Shown here piece after piece: positions 17,001 to 25,840 of a stretch of 64,000 bases of DNA. The DNA is from Corynebacterium halotolerans (GTDB taxonomy: Bacteria; Actinomycetota; Actinomycetes; Mycobacteriales; Mycobacteriaceae), in NCBI RefSeq assembly GCF_001056295.1, contig NZ_JVMD01000006.1, positions 124,232 through 188,231 of the forward strand, written 5' to 3'. How positions within the stretch are numbered: the stretch's first letter is position 1; the number at the start of each line of letters is the position of its first letter. The position numbers were made by a program, and so were the translations under genes. The notes beneath the pieces are model-generated. The model was not told the origin of the DNA. It did no database searches and saw only the letters and a program-made list of their open reading frames with translations.

Positions 17001-17448
17001 GGCGCACGATGATCAGCGCCAGGATGCCGAGGGTGGTGCCCAGGCCGAGCAGTTCGTCGACGAAGTGCCAGGCGGCGAGGTCCTTCAGGATGGGCCAGCC
17101 GCCGGCCGGGTTGAAGGTCTGGATGTAGGCCTCGAACCAGACGAGGGATCCGAGGGGGAAGCCGACCATGACGAACCAGTGGGCGATGGCGACGCCGGGC
17201 TTCTTGGCCATCTTGGTGTGGCCGACGATCTCCTTGATCGTGGTCCAGACGCGGGCGCCCCAGTCGCCGGTGTGGCCGTAGGTCTTCTGGCCGACCATGA
17301 TCGTGCGGACCATGTGGGCGAAGCCCTTGATGAACACGAACCAGCAGGGCAGGGACAGCAGCAGGCCGATGAAGCCGACGGTGATGGTGAACCCGTTCGA
17401 GGTCACGGCATCGCCGGCGGTTTCGGCCGCGAGGGGAAGCACGCTCAT
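14065..17448 (-). CDS. Membrane-bound (Fe-S) reductase, heterodisulfide-reductase-like, with repetitive tail
   Basis: An 1127-residue protein. About five membrane helices occupy residues 1-280. Two 4Fe-4S motifs follow, CTECGRCQEQCP (about residue 312) and CTNCGACVEQCP (about 396), then two CCG-type cysteine domains (GCAGAYD; CCGAGGARMWME near 656; GCPFCKTMM). It belongs to the actinobacterial HdrD/GlpC-like family (mycobacterial Rv0338c type), thought to pass electrons between quinone and an unknown partner. Residues from about 770 form a Glu/Lys/Ala helix and then 16-residue repeats with core GAPAPGGAPKPGGAK, followed by more GAPVPGGARR units; this tail is unusual. Single gene with a 500-bp divergent upstream region shared with dnaK. 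Confidence 0.85.
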   Translation of the reverse strand: MSVLPLAAETAGDAVTSNGFTITVGFIGLLLSLPCWFVFIKGFAHMVRTIMVGQKTYGHTGDWGARVWTTIKEIVGHTKMAKKPGVAIAHWFVMVGFPLGSLVWFEAYIQTFNPAGGWPILKDLAAWHFVDELLGLGTTLGILALIIVRQTNMGKERLSRFYGSNAKAAYFVEAVVLIEGLGMLMVKAAKLATYGDGSVHWTDFATGWIAKILPASPEFVSIMALIKLLSGMIWLFVVGRNLTWGVAWHRFLAFANILLRRNADGANALGAAKPMTSQGKIIDLEEADPEVDSMGTGVVTDHSWKALLDFTSCTECGRCQEQCPAWNTAKPLSPKLLVNQLRDHAYRSAPYLLAGKDAQGDGEGAETESAGSGVLTLPLVGEGDAGVIDPDVLWSCTNCGACVEQCPVDIEHIDHIIDMRRYQVLVESDFPTELAGLFKNLETKGNPWGQNASTRADWINEVRQDGVVVPVWGEDVDSFDDTEYLFWVGCAGAYDDNAKKTTKAVAEMLYTAGVKFAVLSQAEGCNGDSARRAGNEFLFQMLAEQNIEQLGEVFEGVPPKQRKIVVTCAHCFNTFKNEYPELGGHYSVVHHTQLLNQLVRENRLQPVASGQGRQVTYHDPCFLGRHNKVFEAPRELIGASGADLVEMPRNKNTGFCCGAGGARMWMEETIGERINVNRTTEALETGASAIAIGCPFCKTMMSDGVNNLAEDDDNKPEVLDIAQMIRDSVLVDGALPPAREPEWLTQPERGWVDTEAIEAEERARAEEEAAKKKAAEEAEAKKKAAAGAAGTGAAAAAGAAASGAPAPGGAPKPGSAKAGAPAPGGAPKPGGAKGGAPAPGGAPKPGGAKGGAPTPGGAPKPGSAKGGAPAPGGAPKPGGAKTGAPAPGGAPKPGGAKAGAPAPGGAPKPGGAKAGAPVPGGAKKAEPDTAADPDAQQTEQAEQLKEATPATKSGAPVPGGARRGAPVPGGAKKAAAAPAPKQDAEATETADEPTEAPKEATPAQEAQVEQLEHATEEAPQPARRGAPIPGGARKSTPKAAAAPAQDAKPEPSAETAEVTEPTESAETPVAAAAEPAEAPSESTEAAESADSGAAEATDAPAPKPSGADVPRTSRGVPLPGAARRNNG
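14700..15046. repeat. 48-bp tandem repeats inside the Fe-S reductase gene
   Basis: About seven 48-bp units encode successive copies of a 16-residue Gly/Ala/Pro/Lys motif (xGAPAPGGAPKPGGAK with A/V/T and G/S variants), plus partial copies on either side. Copies are near identical in DNA, so the number may vary between strains. Boundaries are approximate. Confidence 0.8.
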
Positions 17449-17792
17449 GACGTTCCTAACAGTGTGGGCGTGAAAAGTGGCTGAATGCCCGTCCGAGGGT
17501 GGCGGTCGGGCGCAAATAGTTCTCTTGTGAGGTATATCACGACCGTTCGTCCAGGTCGAACGGATTTCGCAAACGGGGGTCTCATGGGCCGGACATGCGC
17601 AGGTGGGAATTTTGCGAAGATTTTCGTTCCTTAATTTCAGGTGGGCGGCATGAATTGCGCTTTACGACGCTCCGGGTTCGGCCGGGACGTCGTAAAGCGG
17701 GAGGGGCGGTGACGTGGCGCGGTGAGGTGCGCCGCCGGCGAAGCGGCGCAAAACGGGGTGACGCGCATCACATGGAAAAGTTGAGTCGGCCG
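17449..17792. other. Divergent intergenic region upstream of dnaK, with 12-bp inverted repeat
   Basis: No gene was recognised. CGCTTTACGACG (17658-17669) is perfectly inverted at 17688-17699 around an 18-nt loop (cgctccgggttcggccgg). It is too far (about 290 bp) from dnaK to be part of its core promoter and about 210 bp from the Fe-S reductase start, so it could be a regulator site or a small RNA hairpin. The promoter of the reductase should lie near 17449-17560 (an A/T-richer stretch with gaggtatatcacg). Confidence 0.5.
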
Positions 17793-17818
17793 GGAACAAC
17801 TTTGCCGGGCGGCCCGTT
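17793..17818 (+). promoter_or_regulatory. SigH-type promoter of dnaK
   Basis: GGAAC (17793-17797) and GTT (17816-17818) are separated by 18 nt, matching the SigH/ECF stress-sigma consensus of actinobacteria. dnaK is a known SigH target in corynebacteria and mycobacteria. The same pair with the same spacing precedes clpB in this window. Confidence 0.7.
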
Positions 17819-17832
17819 GTGGGGGGTGAAAG

Positions 17833-17853
17833 GTTGAGCGGATGGCGCTCAAG
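17833..17853 (+). promoter_or_regulatory. HspR operator (HAIR element) of dnaK operon
   Basis: GTTGAGC, 7 nt, GCTCAAG: this fits the HAIR consensus CTTGAGT-N7-ACTCAAG with symmetrical changes. A second, half-conserved copy starts with CTTGAGT at 17897-17903, overlapping the housekeeping -10. The repressor hspR is the last gene of this operon, giving autorepression. Confidence 0.8.
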
Positions 17854-17869
17854 AATTCGGCCGCCGGGC

Positions 17870-17898
17870 TTGACGGGAATCGGGCCCTTCGGCAAACT
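17870..17898 (+). promoter_or_regulatory. Housekeeping-type promoter of dnaK
   Basis: TTGACG (17870-17875) and CAAACT (17893-17898) are separated by 17 nt. The -10 runs into the second HAIR half-site, so HspR binding would block it directly. Confidence 0.6.
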
Positions 17899-17985
17899 TG
17901 AGTCCCGGACGCTTAACGTCAACTTCGACCAACAACGAACCGTGAGCCGCGATGCTGCGGCCCCACAAACAGGAGGACATCAAAC

Positions 17986-19833
<1,848 letters not shown>

Positions 19834-19835
19834 AA

Positions 19836-20438
19836 ATGACGAATCCGACCGACAACCCCTTTGACGACCGGGGCGCCGGTCCGGACGCCGGCCCCGCCGA
19901 GGCGGCCGCCGCCGAAGGCGTCGATGACGCCGCCTTCGACGACGCCGTCGACGCGGACGCCGCCGCGCAGGCCGAGGCCGATGGGGCCGACGCCGGCGCC
20001 GTCGACGACGAGGCGACGCGCCTGCGGTCCGAGCTCGATGAGCGCACCGAGGACCTGCAGCGCGTGTCCGCCGAGTTCGCCAACTACCGGCGCCGCGTGG
20101 ACCGCGACCGCCGGCTCGACCGCGAGCTGGCCAAGGCGTCCATCGCCGGCGAGCTGCTGAATCTGGCCGACGACCTCGACCGGGCCGAGCAGCATGGCGA
20201 CCTGTCCGCCGAGGGCCCGCTCAAGGCGTTCGCGGACAAGTTCCGCAACACCCTGGACACCCTGAAGGTCACCGCCTTCGGCGCCGAGGGCGAGGAGTTC
20301 GACCCGGCCATCCACGAGGCCGTGCAGGACACCTCCAACGGCGACGAGAAGGTCATCGGCTCGGTCCTGCGCAAGGGCTACCGCCTGGACGAGCGGGTGA
20401 TCCGCACGGCGATGGTCGTCATCGCCGACCCCGCCTGA
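19836..20438 (+). CDS. grpE: Nucleotide exchange factor GrpE
   Basis: A 200-residue protein. The ATG at 19836 lies 2 nt after the dnaK stop. The first 60 residues are disordered and very Ala/Asp rich. They are followed by the long coiled coil ([33 protein letters not shown]) and the C-terminal beta domain ([31 protein letters not shown]). It releases ADP from DnaK. It is co-transcribed with dnaK. Confidence 0.95.
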   Translation: MTNPTDNPFDDRGAGPDAGPAEAAAAEGVDDAAFDDAVDADAAAQAEADGADAGAVDDEATRLRSELDERTEDLQRVSAEFANYRRRVDRDRRLDRELAKASIAGELLNLADDLDRAEQHGDLSAEGPLKAFADKFRNTLDTLKVTAFGAEGEEFDPAIHEAVQDTSNGDEKVIGSVLRKGYRLDERVIRTAMVVIADPA

Positions 20439-20457
20439 CCGATTTCGGTCCGGCACT

Positions 20458-20490
20458 GCGGCGCGGCGGGCCAGCCGGCCCGCGCGCCGC
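20458..20490 (+). terminator. Attenuating hairpin between grpE and dnaJ
   Basis: GCGGCGC-G-GCGGGCC (20458-20472) pairs with GGCCCGCGCGCCGC (20477-20490), a 14-bp stem with one bulged G and an AGCC loop, 19 nt after the grpE stop. It probably lowers, rather than stops, read-through into dnaJ-hspR. Confidence 0.6.
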
Positions 20491-20498
20491 GGCCATAA

Positions 20499-20527
20499 AC
20501 TTGAAATGCAGCGCCACTTGAAATGCA
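20499..20527 (+). repeat. Direct repeat upstream of dnaJ
   Basis: ACTTGAAATGCA occurs twice (20499-20510 and 20516-20527), 17 bp apart. CTTGAA resembles the CTTGAGT half of the HspR site, so a regulatory role is possible but not shown. Confidence 0.45.
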
Positions 20528-20581
20528 CCGTCAACCGCGGGAAATGACCGCGACACCGTTTTCGGAAGGAGGAGATGTCCG

Positions 20582-21760
20582 ATGACCCAGCGTGAATGGG
20601 CGGACAAGGACTATTACGCGGATCTGGGCGTCTCCAAGTCCGCGAGCCAGGAGGACATCAAGAAGGCGTACCGGAAGCTGGCCCGGGAGAACCACCCGGA
20701 CACGCATCCCGGTGACGCGAAGGCGGAGGACCGTTTCAAGAAGGTGTCCGAGGCCTATTCCGTCATCGGCGACGCCGACAAGCGCCGCGAGTACGACGAG
20801 CTCCGGTCCGCGCTGGCCGGGGGCGGTTTCCGTTTCCCGGGCACGGGCGGCGGCTTCACGACGGGCGGCGCCGGGAGCGCCGGCGGCTTCGACTTCAACG
20901 TCTCCGACATTTTCGGGGAGGGCGGCGCCGGCGGCGGTTTGGGCGATTTCCTCAATGGGTTCGTCAACCGCGGCGGTGCGGGCGGCGGCCGGTCCGCGCG
21001 GCCGCGCCGGGGCGCCGACGTGGAAACCGAGATCACGCTCGATTTCCGCGAGGCCGCCAAGGGCGTGACCATACCGCTGCAGCTGACCAACCCGTCGCCG
21101 TGCACCACGTGCCACGGTTCGGGCGCGAAGCCGGGCACCCACCCGGTGACCTGCGGCACCTGCAACGGCTCGGGCTTCACCAACGAGCAGCGCGGGGCCT
21201 TCGGGTTCTCCGCCCCGTGCCCGGATTGCGGCGGCCAGGGCACGATCATCGAGGACCCGTGCCCGGATTGCTCGGGCACCGGCGTCACCACGCGCCGCCG
21301 CACCATCACGGTGCGGGTCCCCGCGGGCGTCGTCGACGGCCAGAAGGTCCGTTTGGCGGGCCAGGGCGAGGCGGGCCTGCGGGGCCGCCCGGCCGGCGAT
21401 CTGTTCGTGACGGTCCACGTCCGCCCGGACGAGATTTTCACGCGCTCCGGCGACGACCTCGAGGTGACGGTGCCGGTGAGCTTCGGCGAGCTGGCGCTGG
21501 GCGGCACGATCACGGTGCCGACCCTCGACGGCAAGGTCCGGGTCCGCGTCCCCGCGGGCACCGCGGATGGCCGTACCCTGCGCGTTCGCGGCCGGGGCGT
21601 GCCCAAGCGGTCCGGCACCCCGGGTGACCTGCTGGTCACCGTGCGGGTGCAGGTGCCGCCGAAGCTGGATGACGCCGCCGCGTCGGCGTTGCGTTCCTAC
21701 GTCGAGGCCGAGCGAGCCGGCGGGTTCAACCCGCGCGACGGCTGGGCCGGGGCGAAGTAG
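20582..21760 (+). CDS. dnaJ: Co-chaperone DnaJ (Hsp40)
   Basis: A 392-residue type A J-protein. The J domain has HPD in NHPDTHPGD (about residues 38-40), then a Gly/Phe-rich region (about 80-145) and four zinc motifs ([32 protein letters not shown]), then the two C-terminal beta domains. A strong GGAAGGAGGAG site lies before the ATG. It stimulates DnaK ATPase and delivers substrates. It is separated from grpE by 143 bp that hold a hairpin and a direct repeat. Confidence 0.97.
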   Translation: MTQREWADKDYYADLGVSKSASQEDIKKAYRKLARENHPDTHPGDAKAEDRFKKVSEAYSVIGDADKRREYDELRSALAGGGFRFPGTGGGFTTGGAGSAGGFDFNVSDIFGEGGAGGGLGDFLNGFVNRGGAGGGRSARPRRGADVETEITLDFREAAKGVTIPLQLTNPSPCTTCHGSGAKPGTHPVTCGTCNGSGFTNEQRGAFGFSAPCPDCGGQGTIIEDPCPDCSGTGVTTRRRTITVRVPAGVVDGQKVRLAGQGEAGLRGRPAGDLFVTVHVRPDEIFTRSGDDLEVTVPVSFGELALGGTITVPTLDGKVRVRVPAGTADGRTLRVRGRGVPKRSGTPGDLLVTVRVQVPPKLDDAAASALRSYVEAERAGGFNPRDGWAGAK

Positions 21761-22174
21761 GTGGTCGCCGTGGCTCAGGAAGAATCCCGCGCGGAGGTCT
21801 ACGTCATTTCGGTCGCCGCCGACCTGGCGGGCATGCACGCGCAGACGCTGCGCAACTACGACCGCCTCGGTCTGGTGACGCCGGAGCGCACCCGCGGCGG
21901 CGGTCGACGCTACTCCCAGCGGGACGTGGCGCTGCTCCGCGAGATCCAGCGCCTGTCCCAGGAGGAGGGAGTCAACCTCGCCGGCATCAAGTCGATCATC
22001 GAGCTGAACAAGCGCGTCGAAAAGCTCGAGAACGAGAACGCGGCGCTGCGCGCCGAGCTCAGCAAGGCCGAGGCCCGCCGCGGTCGCCCGCGCGGCGAGA
22101 TCGTGCACGTCCCCCGGTCGACGGCCGTGGTGATGTGGGAGCCGCGCAAGCGGCGCCGCCGCGGCGAAGACTAA
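21761..22174 (+). CDS. hspR: Heat-shock repressor HspR (MerR-type)
   Basis: A 137-residue MerR-family repressor. The HTH is SVAADLAGMHAQTLRNYDRLGLVTPERTRGGGRRYSQRDV near residues 13-55, followed by a short coiled coil and a basic tail. GTG 21761 is directly after the dnaJ stop; GTG 21770 is an in-frame alternative. HspR binds HAIR sites with DnaK as co-repressor; matching sites occur before dnaK and clpB here, so the operon is feedback-controlled. Confidence 0.93.
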   Translation: MVAVAQEESRAEVYVISVAADLAGMHAQTLRNYDRLGLVTPERTRGGGRRYSQRDVALLREIQRLSQEEGVNLAGIKSIIELNKRVEKLENENAALRAELSKAEARRGRPRGEIVHVPRSTAVVMWEPRKRRRRGED

Positions 22175-22254
22175 CGGGGACTAGCGGGGGTTGGCCGGGG
22201 ACCGGCGAGGGAGAGCGGTATCCGCGGCGACCTCTCCCGGCGTGCACCCCAAAA

Positions 22255-22297
22255 GGCCGGTCCGATGCATGAAAGCGTCGGACCGGCCGTTACATTT
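22255..22297 (+). terminator. Terminator after hspR, overlapping next promoter
   Basis: GGCCGGTCCGA (22255-22265) pairs with TCGGACCGGCC (22278-22288) around 12 nt, preceded by AAAA and followed by a T-rich stretch. The hairpin ends 14 nt before the next ATG. TACATT (22292-22297) after the stem could be the -10 of that gene, giving a leaderless message. Confidence 0.75.
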
Positions 22298-22302
22298 TTC
22301 AC

Positions 22303-23460
22303 ATGACCGACAAAAGAGTTCGAGAGGCCAAGCCCGGCGAGCCTCCCCTCATCACGACGCCGGACCGTCCCGCCCCGCTCGGCGAGACCTCCCAGACGTC
22401 TCCGCCGGCGGATCGCCTGACCGCCGGTTCGTTCACCATCAAGGTGCTCAACGGCATCTCCATTGCCGTGGTCGTCGCGCTGGTCCCGCAGGCGCTGCTC
22501 GGCGAGCTGTTCAAGGCGCTGTTGCCGGTGTTCCCGGCGGGGCAGTCCGTCATCGAGCTGGTGTCGCTGGCGTCGTCGATGCTGCCGGTGCTCATCGGCA
22601 TTCTGGTGGCCATGCAGTTCAAGCTGACGCCGATCCAGACCGCGGCGACGGGCATCGCGGCGGTGTGCGGTTCGGGCGTGGCCATGCCGGATCCGGCGGG
22701 CGGTTTCCATCTGCAGGGCACGGGTCTGGTCATCAACTCGGGCCTCACCGCCGCCATCGCGGTCGGGCTGCTGCTGCTCATCGGCGAGAAGCTGGGCAAT
22801 TACACGATTCTGCTGCTGTCGACGATCGTCACCCTGGTCGCCGGCGGCATCGGTTGGGTGGTCACGTTCCCGGCGGTGAAGGTGCTCACCGTGTGGCTGG
22901 GCAATCTGGTCAACGGCGCGACGACGCTGCAGCCGATTGTCATGGGCGTGGTGTTGGCGGTGCTGTTCGCGGCGATGATCGTTTCGCCGGTTTCCACCGT
23001 CGGCATCGCCACGGCGATTTTCATGGAGGGCGTCGCGTCGGGCACGGCGAACTTGGGCGTCGTCGCGGCGGGCTTCGGTTTGCTGGTCGGCGGGTGGAAG
23101 GCCAATGGCTTTGCGACGTCCCTGCTCCACGTTCTCGGTTCCCCCAAGGTGCAGATGGCCAATGTGCTCTCCCGCCCGGTGATCTTCTTGCCGGTGTTGT
23201 GCACGGCGGCGATCGTGGGCGCCGTCGGCGGTGCGACGGGCATTTCGGGCACCCCGATTTCGGCGGGCTTCGGCATTTCCGGTTTGGTCGGCCCGCTGGC
23301 GGCGCTGAATTACGAGGGCTGGGGCTGGTCCGCCGGCAACCTGGCAATGGTCGTAGTCGTGTTCGTGGCGCTGCCGCTGGGGCTGTCCCTCCTGTTCAAC
23401 GCCCTGTTCTCGCGCATCGGTTGGGTGCGCCCGGAGCACTACAAGCTCGACTTCAAGTAG
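22303..23460 (+). CDS. PTS EIIC-like membrane protein (PTS_EIIC_2 type)
   Basis: A 385-residue polytopic membrane protein with about nine to ten helices and an extramembrane N-terminus of 45 residues. The pattern (MLPVLIGILVAMQFKLTPIQTAATGIAA; SGVAMPDPAGGFHLQGTGLVINSG; GATGISGTPISAGFGISGLVGPL) matches the PTS_EIIC_2 family, stand-alone EIIC-like proteins of unknown substrate. No IIA or IIB gene is adjacent, so PTS transport is not assured. There is no Shine-Dalgarno before the ATG; the hspR terminator and a -10-like TACATT sit immediately upstream. Confidence 0.75.
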   Translation: MTDKRVREAKPGEPPLITTPDRPAPLGETSQTSPPADRLTAGSFTIKVLNGISIAVVVALVPQALLGELFKALLPVFPAGQSVIELVSLASSMLPVLIGILVAMQFKLTPIQTAATGIAAVCGSGVAMPDPAGGFHLQGTGLVINSGLTAAIAVGLLLLIGEKLGNYTILLLSTIVTLVAGGIGWVVTFPAVKVLTVWLGNLVNGATTLQPIVMGVVLAVLFAAMIVSPVSTVGIATAIFMEGVASGTANLGVVAAGFGLLVGGWKANGFATSLLHVLGSPKVQMANVLSRPVIFLPVLCTAAIVGAVGGATGISGTPISAGFGISGLVGPLAALNYEGWGWSAGNLAMVVVVFVALPLGLSLLFNALFSRIGWVRPEHYKLDFK

Positions 23461-23499
23461 GGGCACCGGCGACCCGCTCGCCGTCCCCACCCCGCGCGC

Positions 23500-24000
23500 T
23501 CAAGCCCCCGCGCCGTTGATGGGAATGGTGCAGGTACCGGGCTTTCCCGCCGGGCCGGTGGCCGAGACCTCGATCTTTCGCACGTCCTGATTCGCAATGG
23601 ACGTGGGGACCTGGCTCTCAACTTGACCGCTGCCCATCGAGAATCTCTCGATGAGTTCACGGTCACCGTTTCCCGGTTCCGCATACGTGATGGCGATGGT
23701 GATTTTGTCGCCGGGCAGGCCGCGGTAGGTCACATGCAGGGTCGGGCGTTCGTGGTCGATGCCGATGACCGCGGGATCGCATTCGCCGTCTTTCGAGCCA
23801 TGGCCCAAAACCCACCGATCGGGATTCCGGGTGCTCGCCGGCTTCTCGGAAGTGCCCGAATCGAGCGTGGCGGCGGGTTCGGGTTCCGGGCCCGCGCAGG
23901 ATGAAAGTGCGGCGAGGAACGGAATGGCCAGAAGGGCGACCGGGACTGTTTTCTTCACTGTGCGCTTGCCGATCCGACTTGAGTTCGTGGTGGGTGCCAT
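23500..24000 (-). CDS. Putative lipoprotein
   Basis: A 166-residue protein when started at the ATG at 24000 (an in-frame start at 24027 would give an implausible signal). A lipoprotein signal follows (KKTVPVALLAIPFLAALSSC), with the lipidated Cys about residue 35. The mature part is a small beta-rich domain with two cysteines (GECDPAV and GTCTIP), likely disulfide bonded outside the membrane. No family recognised. It is convergent with the EIIC gene, with 39 bp between. Confidence 0.6.
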   Translation of the reverse strand: MAPTTNSSRIGKRTVKKTVPVALLAIPFLAALSSCAGPEPEPAATLDSGTSEKPASTRNPDRWVLGHGSKDGECDPAVIGIDHERPTLHVTYRGLPGDKITIAITYAEPGNGDRELIERFSMGSGQVESQVPTSIANQDVRKIEVSATGPAGKPGTCTIPINGAGA

Positions 24001-24048
24001 TCGGAGTGAAGGCGTTCGACGGCACATCGTAGTGTCCGAGTGCCGCCT

Positions 24049-25455
24049 CTAACGCAGGTCGACTATTTTTCGCGGCTCGACTCCCGTGCCGGGCCCCGAG
24101 CCGGGAATTCTCGCGATCGTCGACTCGACCTTCTCGCGGAAAATCGGGTCCGGGAAGTAGTCGTCGGTGTGCGCGTCCAGGTACCGCCGGGGGAACCACC
24201 ACCGGGGCACGCCCGGGATCCTCTTCCCCTTCGCGATGTCGGAGATGTCCATCCGGTTCGCCCCGAACGCCTTGCCGACGACGTTCGCGCCGTGGACGAC
24301 CGATGCGCCGACGGTCCGGATGATGTCATCCGGCGAGGTCACCGCGATGACGCGGCGCTTGTTCTCGGACACCTCGTGCGGGGTCCCGTCCCGCTTGTTC
24401 AGCCGCATGTCGCGCGTGCCGTGCACGTCCGGCCCCGCGCCGGGGGAGCCTGCGAGCACGACGGCGTCGGCGTGCAGCCCCGCGCCCTTCGCTGCCTGCG
24501 TCACCACGGTGGCACCGTAGCTGTGCCCCATCACGGTCATTTTCATGTTCGGGTTGTCCGCTAGCTGTGCCTGGAACGACTGCAGGGAGGTCGCCGCCCG
24601 CTCGTGGTACTCGGCGCTCGCGGCGTTGACCAGCCCGGGCGGGGCGTCGTAGGTCCAGGCGATCACCGCGACGTCGGGGCCGACGAACAACCGCGCGCGG
24701 TCGATCTGCCCGGCCAATTCCTCCGCCGTCGATCCGGTGCCGGGCACGATGGTGATCACGTGCTCGGCGGTGCGCGGGTCGCCCAGCGCCACGGCGGTCG
24801 TCCCCGGATCGGTGGCCAGCACCTCCACATCCGCCCCGGCCCCGTACCCCGACTGCCCGCGCACGCGTTCCACCTCGGCGGCCTGCGCCGACGGCAATCC
24901 CTCCAGCCCCTCGGTTCGGCCCAGGGGCATGCCCGGCGTGGTCATGTGGCGACCGGCGGGGAGCTGGCCGCGAAGCCGGTTCGCCGCCGTCGCATCCGCG
25001 TCCAGGGCGCGGCGGAACCGGTACCCGACGTTCTTGCGGTGGTGGCTCAGCGACTTCCCGGGCCCCTGCGCGTCGGCCACGCTTCTCGCCCCCGACCCCT
25101 TGGGCGACACCCGGCCGGTGGCGCGGTCGACCCGGAAGCCGTCCCCCTCGGCATCGGCGACCGCCTTGGCCAGCCAGTCGCGCGCGGCCGTCAGCGACTT
25201 CCGCGCCTTGTCCAGTTCATCGGCGAACCGGCCGATCGAGGCCGCGTCCCGCCGCAGCCGCCCGCCCCGCTCCTCGGCGGCCGCCGCGCCCCGGTCCCGG
25301 ATCTCGCCGGCCAATTCCCCCTCGGGCACGGCGGCGACGCTGCCCGCCACCTTCTCCGCGGCATCCGCCAGCCGCTTTCCGGCGCCCCGCCACATGCCGA
25401 TCGCCGGCCCGAACGTCTCCGGCTTCCACGCCAGGATCATGCCGATGTCGGGCAC
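24049..25455 (-). CDS. DUF1023 alpha/beta hydrolase
   Basis: A 468-residue protein. I started it at GTG 25455 (VPDIGMILAWKPETFG), because the frame stays open much further upstream without any conserved sequence. Residues 1-150 are helical and resemble WXG100/ESX-substrate-like bundles. From about 230 comes the DUF1023 hydrolase: VITIVPGTGST, the nucleophile elbow GHSYGA and VLAGSPGAG. Its start overlaps the end of the small upstream gene by 19 nt. Such pairs are common in actinobacteria; secretion is possible but no signal is visible. Substrate unknown. Confidence 0.8.
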   Translation of the reverse strand: MPDIGMILAWKPETFGPAIGMWRGAGKRLADAAEKVAGSVAAVPEGELAGEIRDRGAAAAEERGGRLRRDAASIGRFADELDKARKSLTAARDWLAKAVADAEGDGFRVDRATGRVSPKGSGARSVADAQGPGKSLSHHRKNVGYRFRRALDADATAANRLRGQLPAGRHMTTPGMPLGRTEGLEGLPSAQAAEVERVRGQSGYGAGADVEVLATDPGTTAVALGDPRTAEHVITIVPGTGSTAEELAGQIDRARLFVGPDVAVIAWTYDAPPGLVNAASAEYHERAATSLQSFQAQLADNPNMKMTVMGHSYGATVVTQAAKGAGLHADAVVLAGSPGAGPDVHGTRDMRLNKRDGTPHEVSENKRRVIAVTSPDDIIRTVGASVVHGANVVGKAFGANRMDISDIAKGKRIPGVPRWWFPRRYLDAHTDDYFPDPIFREKVESTIARIPGSGPGTGVEPRKIVDLR

Positions 25456-25730
25456 AGGGCCTCCCCGTTGGCTCCGTCGCAGTCCTCGACTCCGGCTGCG
25501 ATGGCGCCGGCGGCGATCCCGAGCTTTTCGACGGCATCGCCCTCCGCCTCGAGCTCCTCCCGCCAGAGCAGCGCGCCGTGCATCAACTCGCCCCAAGTGC
25601 GGGACCCGGCCATTTCGGCGTCGTCGCAAAGCAACGACCGCAACCCCCGCACGCGGTGGCCCTGCACCGCCAGCGCCTCGCCGAGCCCGCGCAGCGCGCC
25701 CGGGCTCACGGTCATGTCCGTGTTCGTCAT
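25437..25730 (-). CDS. Small helical protein, partner of DUF1023 hydrolase
   Basis: A 97-residue helical protein starting MTNTDMTVSPGALRGLGEAL. Its length and a WGELMHGA-type turn in the middle recall WXG100-like proteins, but no clear WXG is present. It overlaps the DUF1023 gene, so the two are co-translated. ATG 25715 is an alternative start. Function unknown. Confidence 0.6.
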   Translation of the reverse strand: MTNTDMTVSPGALRGLGEALAVQGHRVRGLRSLLCDDAEMAGSRTWGELMHGALLWREELEAEGDAVEKLGIAAGAIAAGVEDCDGANGEALCPTSA

Positions 25731-25793
25731 GCCCGCAGGATCGGCGCGGCCCGGCCCGCGCGCACCCCGGACCGCGGCCGAAACCGGCCCGAT

Positions 25794-25821
25794 TGTGGAT
25801 GAATCCCCGCCTGTGGATGAA
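25794..25821 (+). promoter_or_regulatory. Direct repeat in nitrilase promoter region
   Basis: TGTGGATGAA occurs at 25794-25803 and 25812-25821, each followed by a CCCCG run; spacing is 18 bp. TACGGT at about 25828-25833 would be a -10 box placing transcription at the ATG. The repeats sit where an upstream operator or activator site would be. Confidence 0.4.
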
Positions 25822-25840
25822 CCCCGGTACGGTCGGTCGC

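Noticed and set aside
14410..17484. A 1024-codon open frame opposite the Fe-S reductase gene
   Set aside because: It mirrors the conserved Fe-S protein and its repeats; long antisense frames are expected at this GC content.
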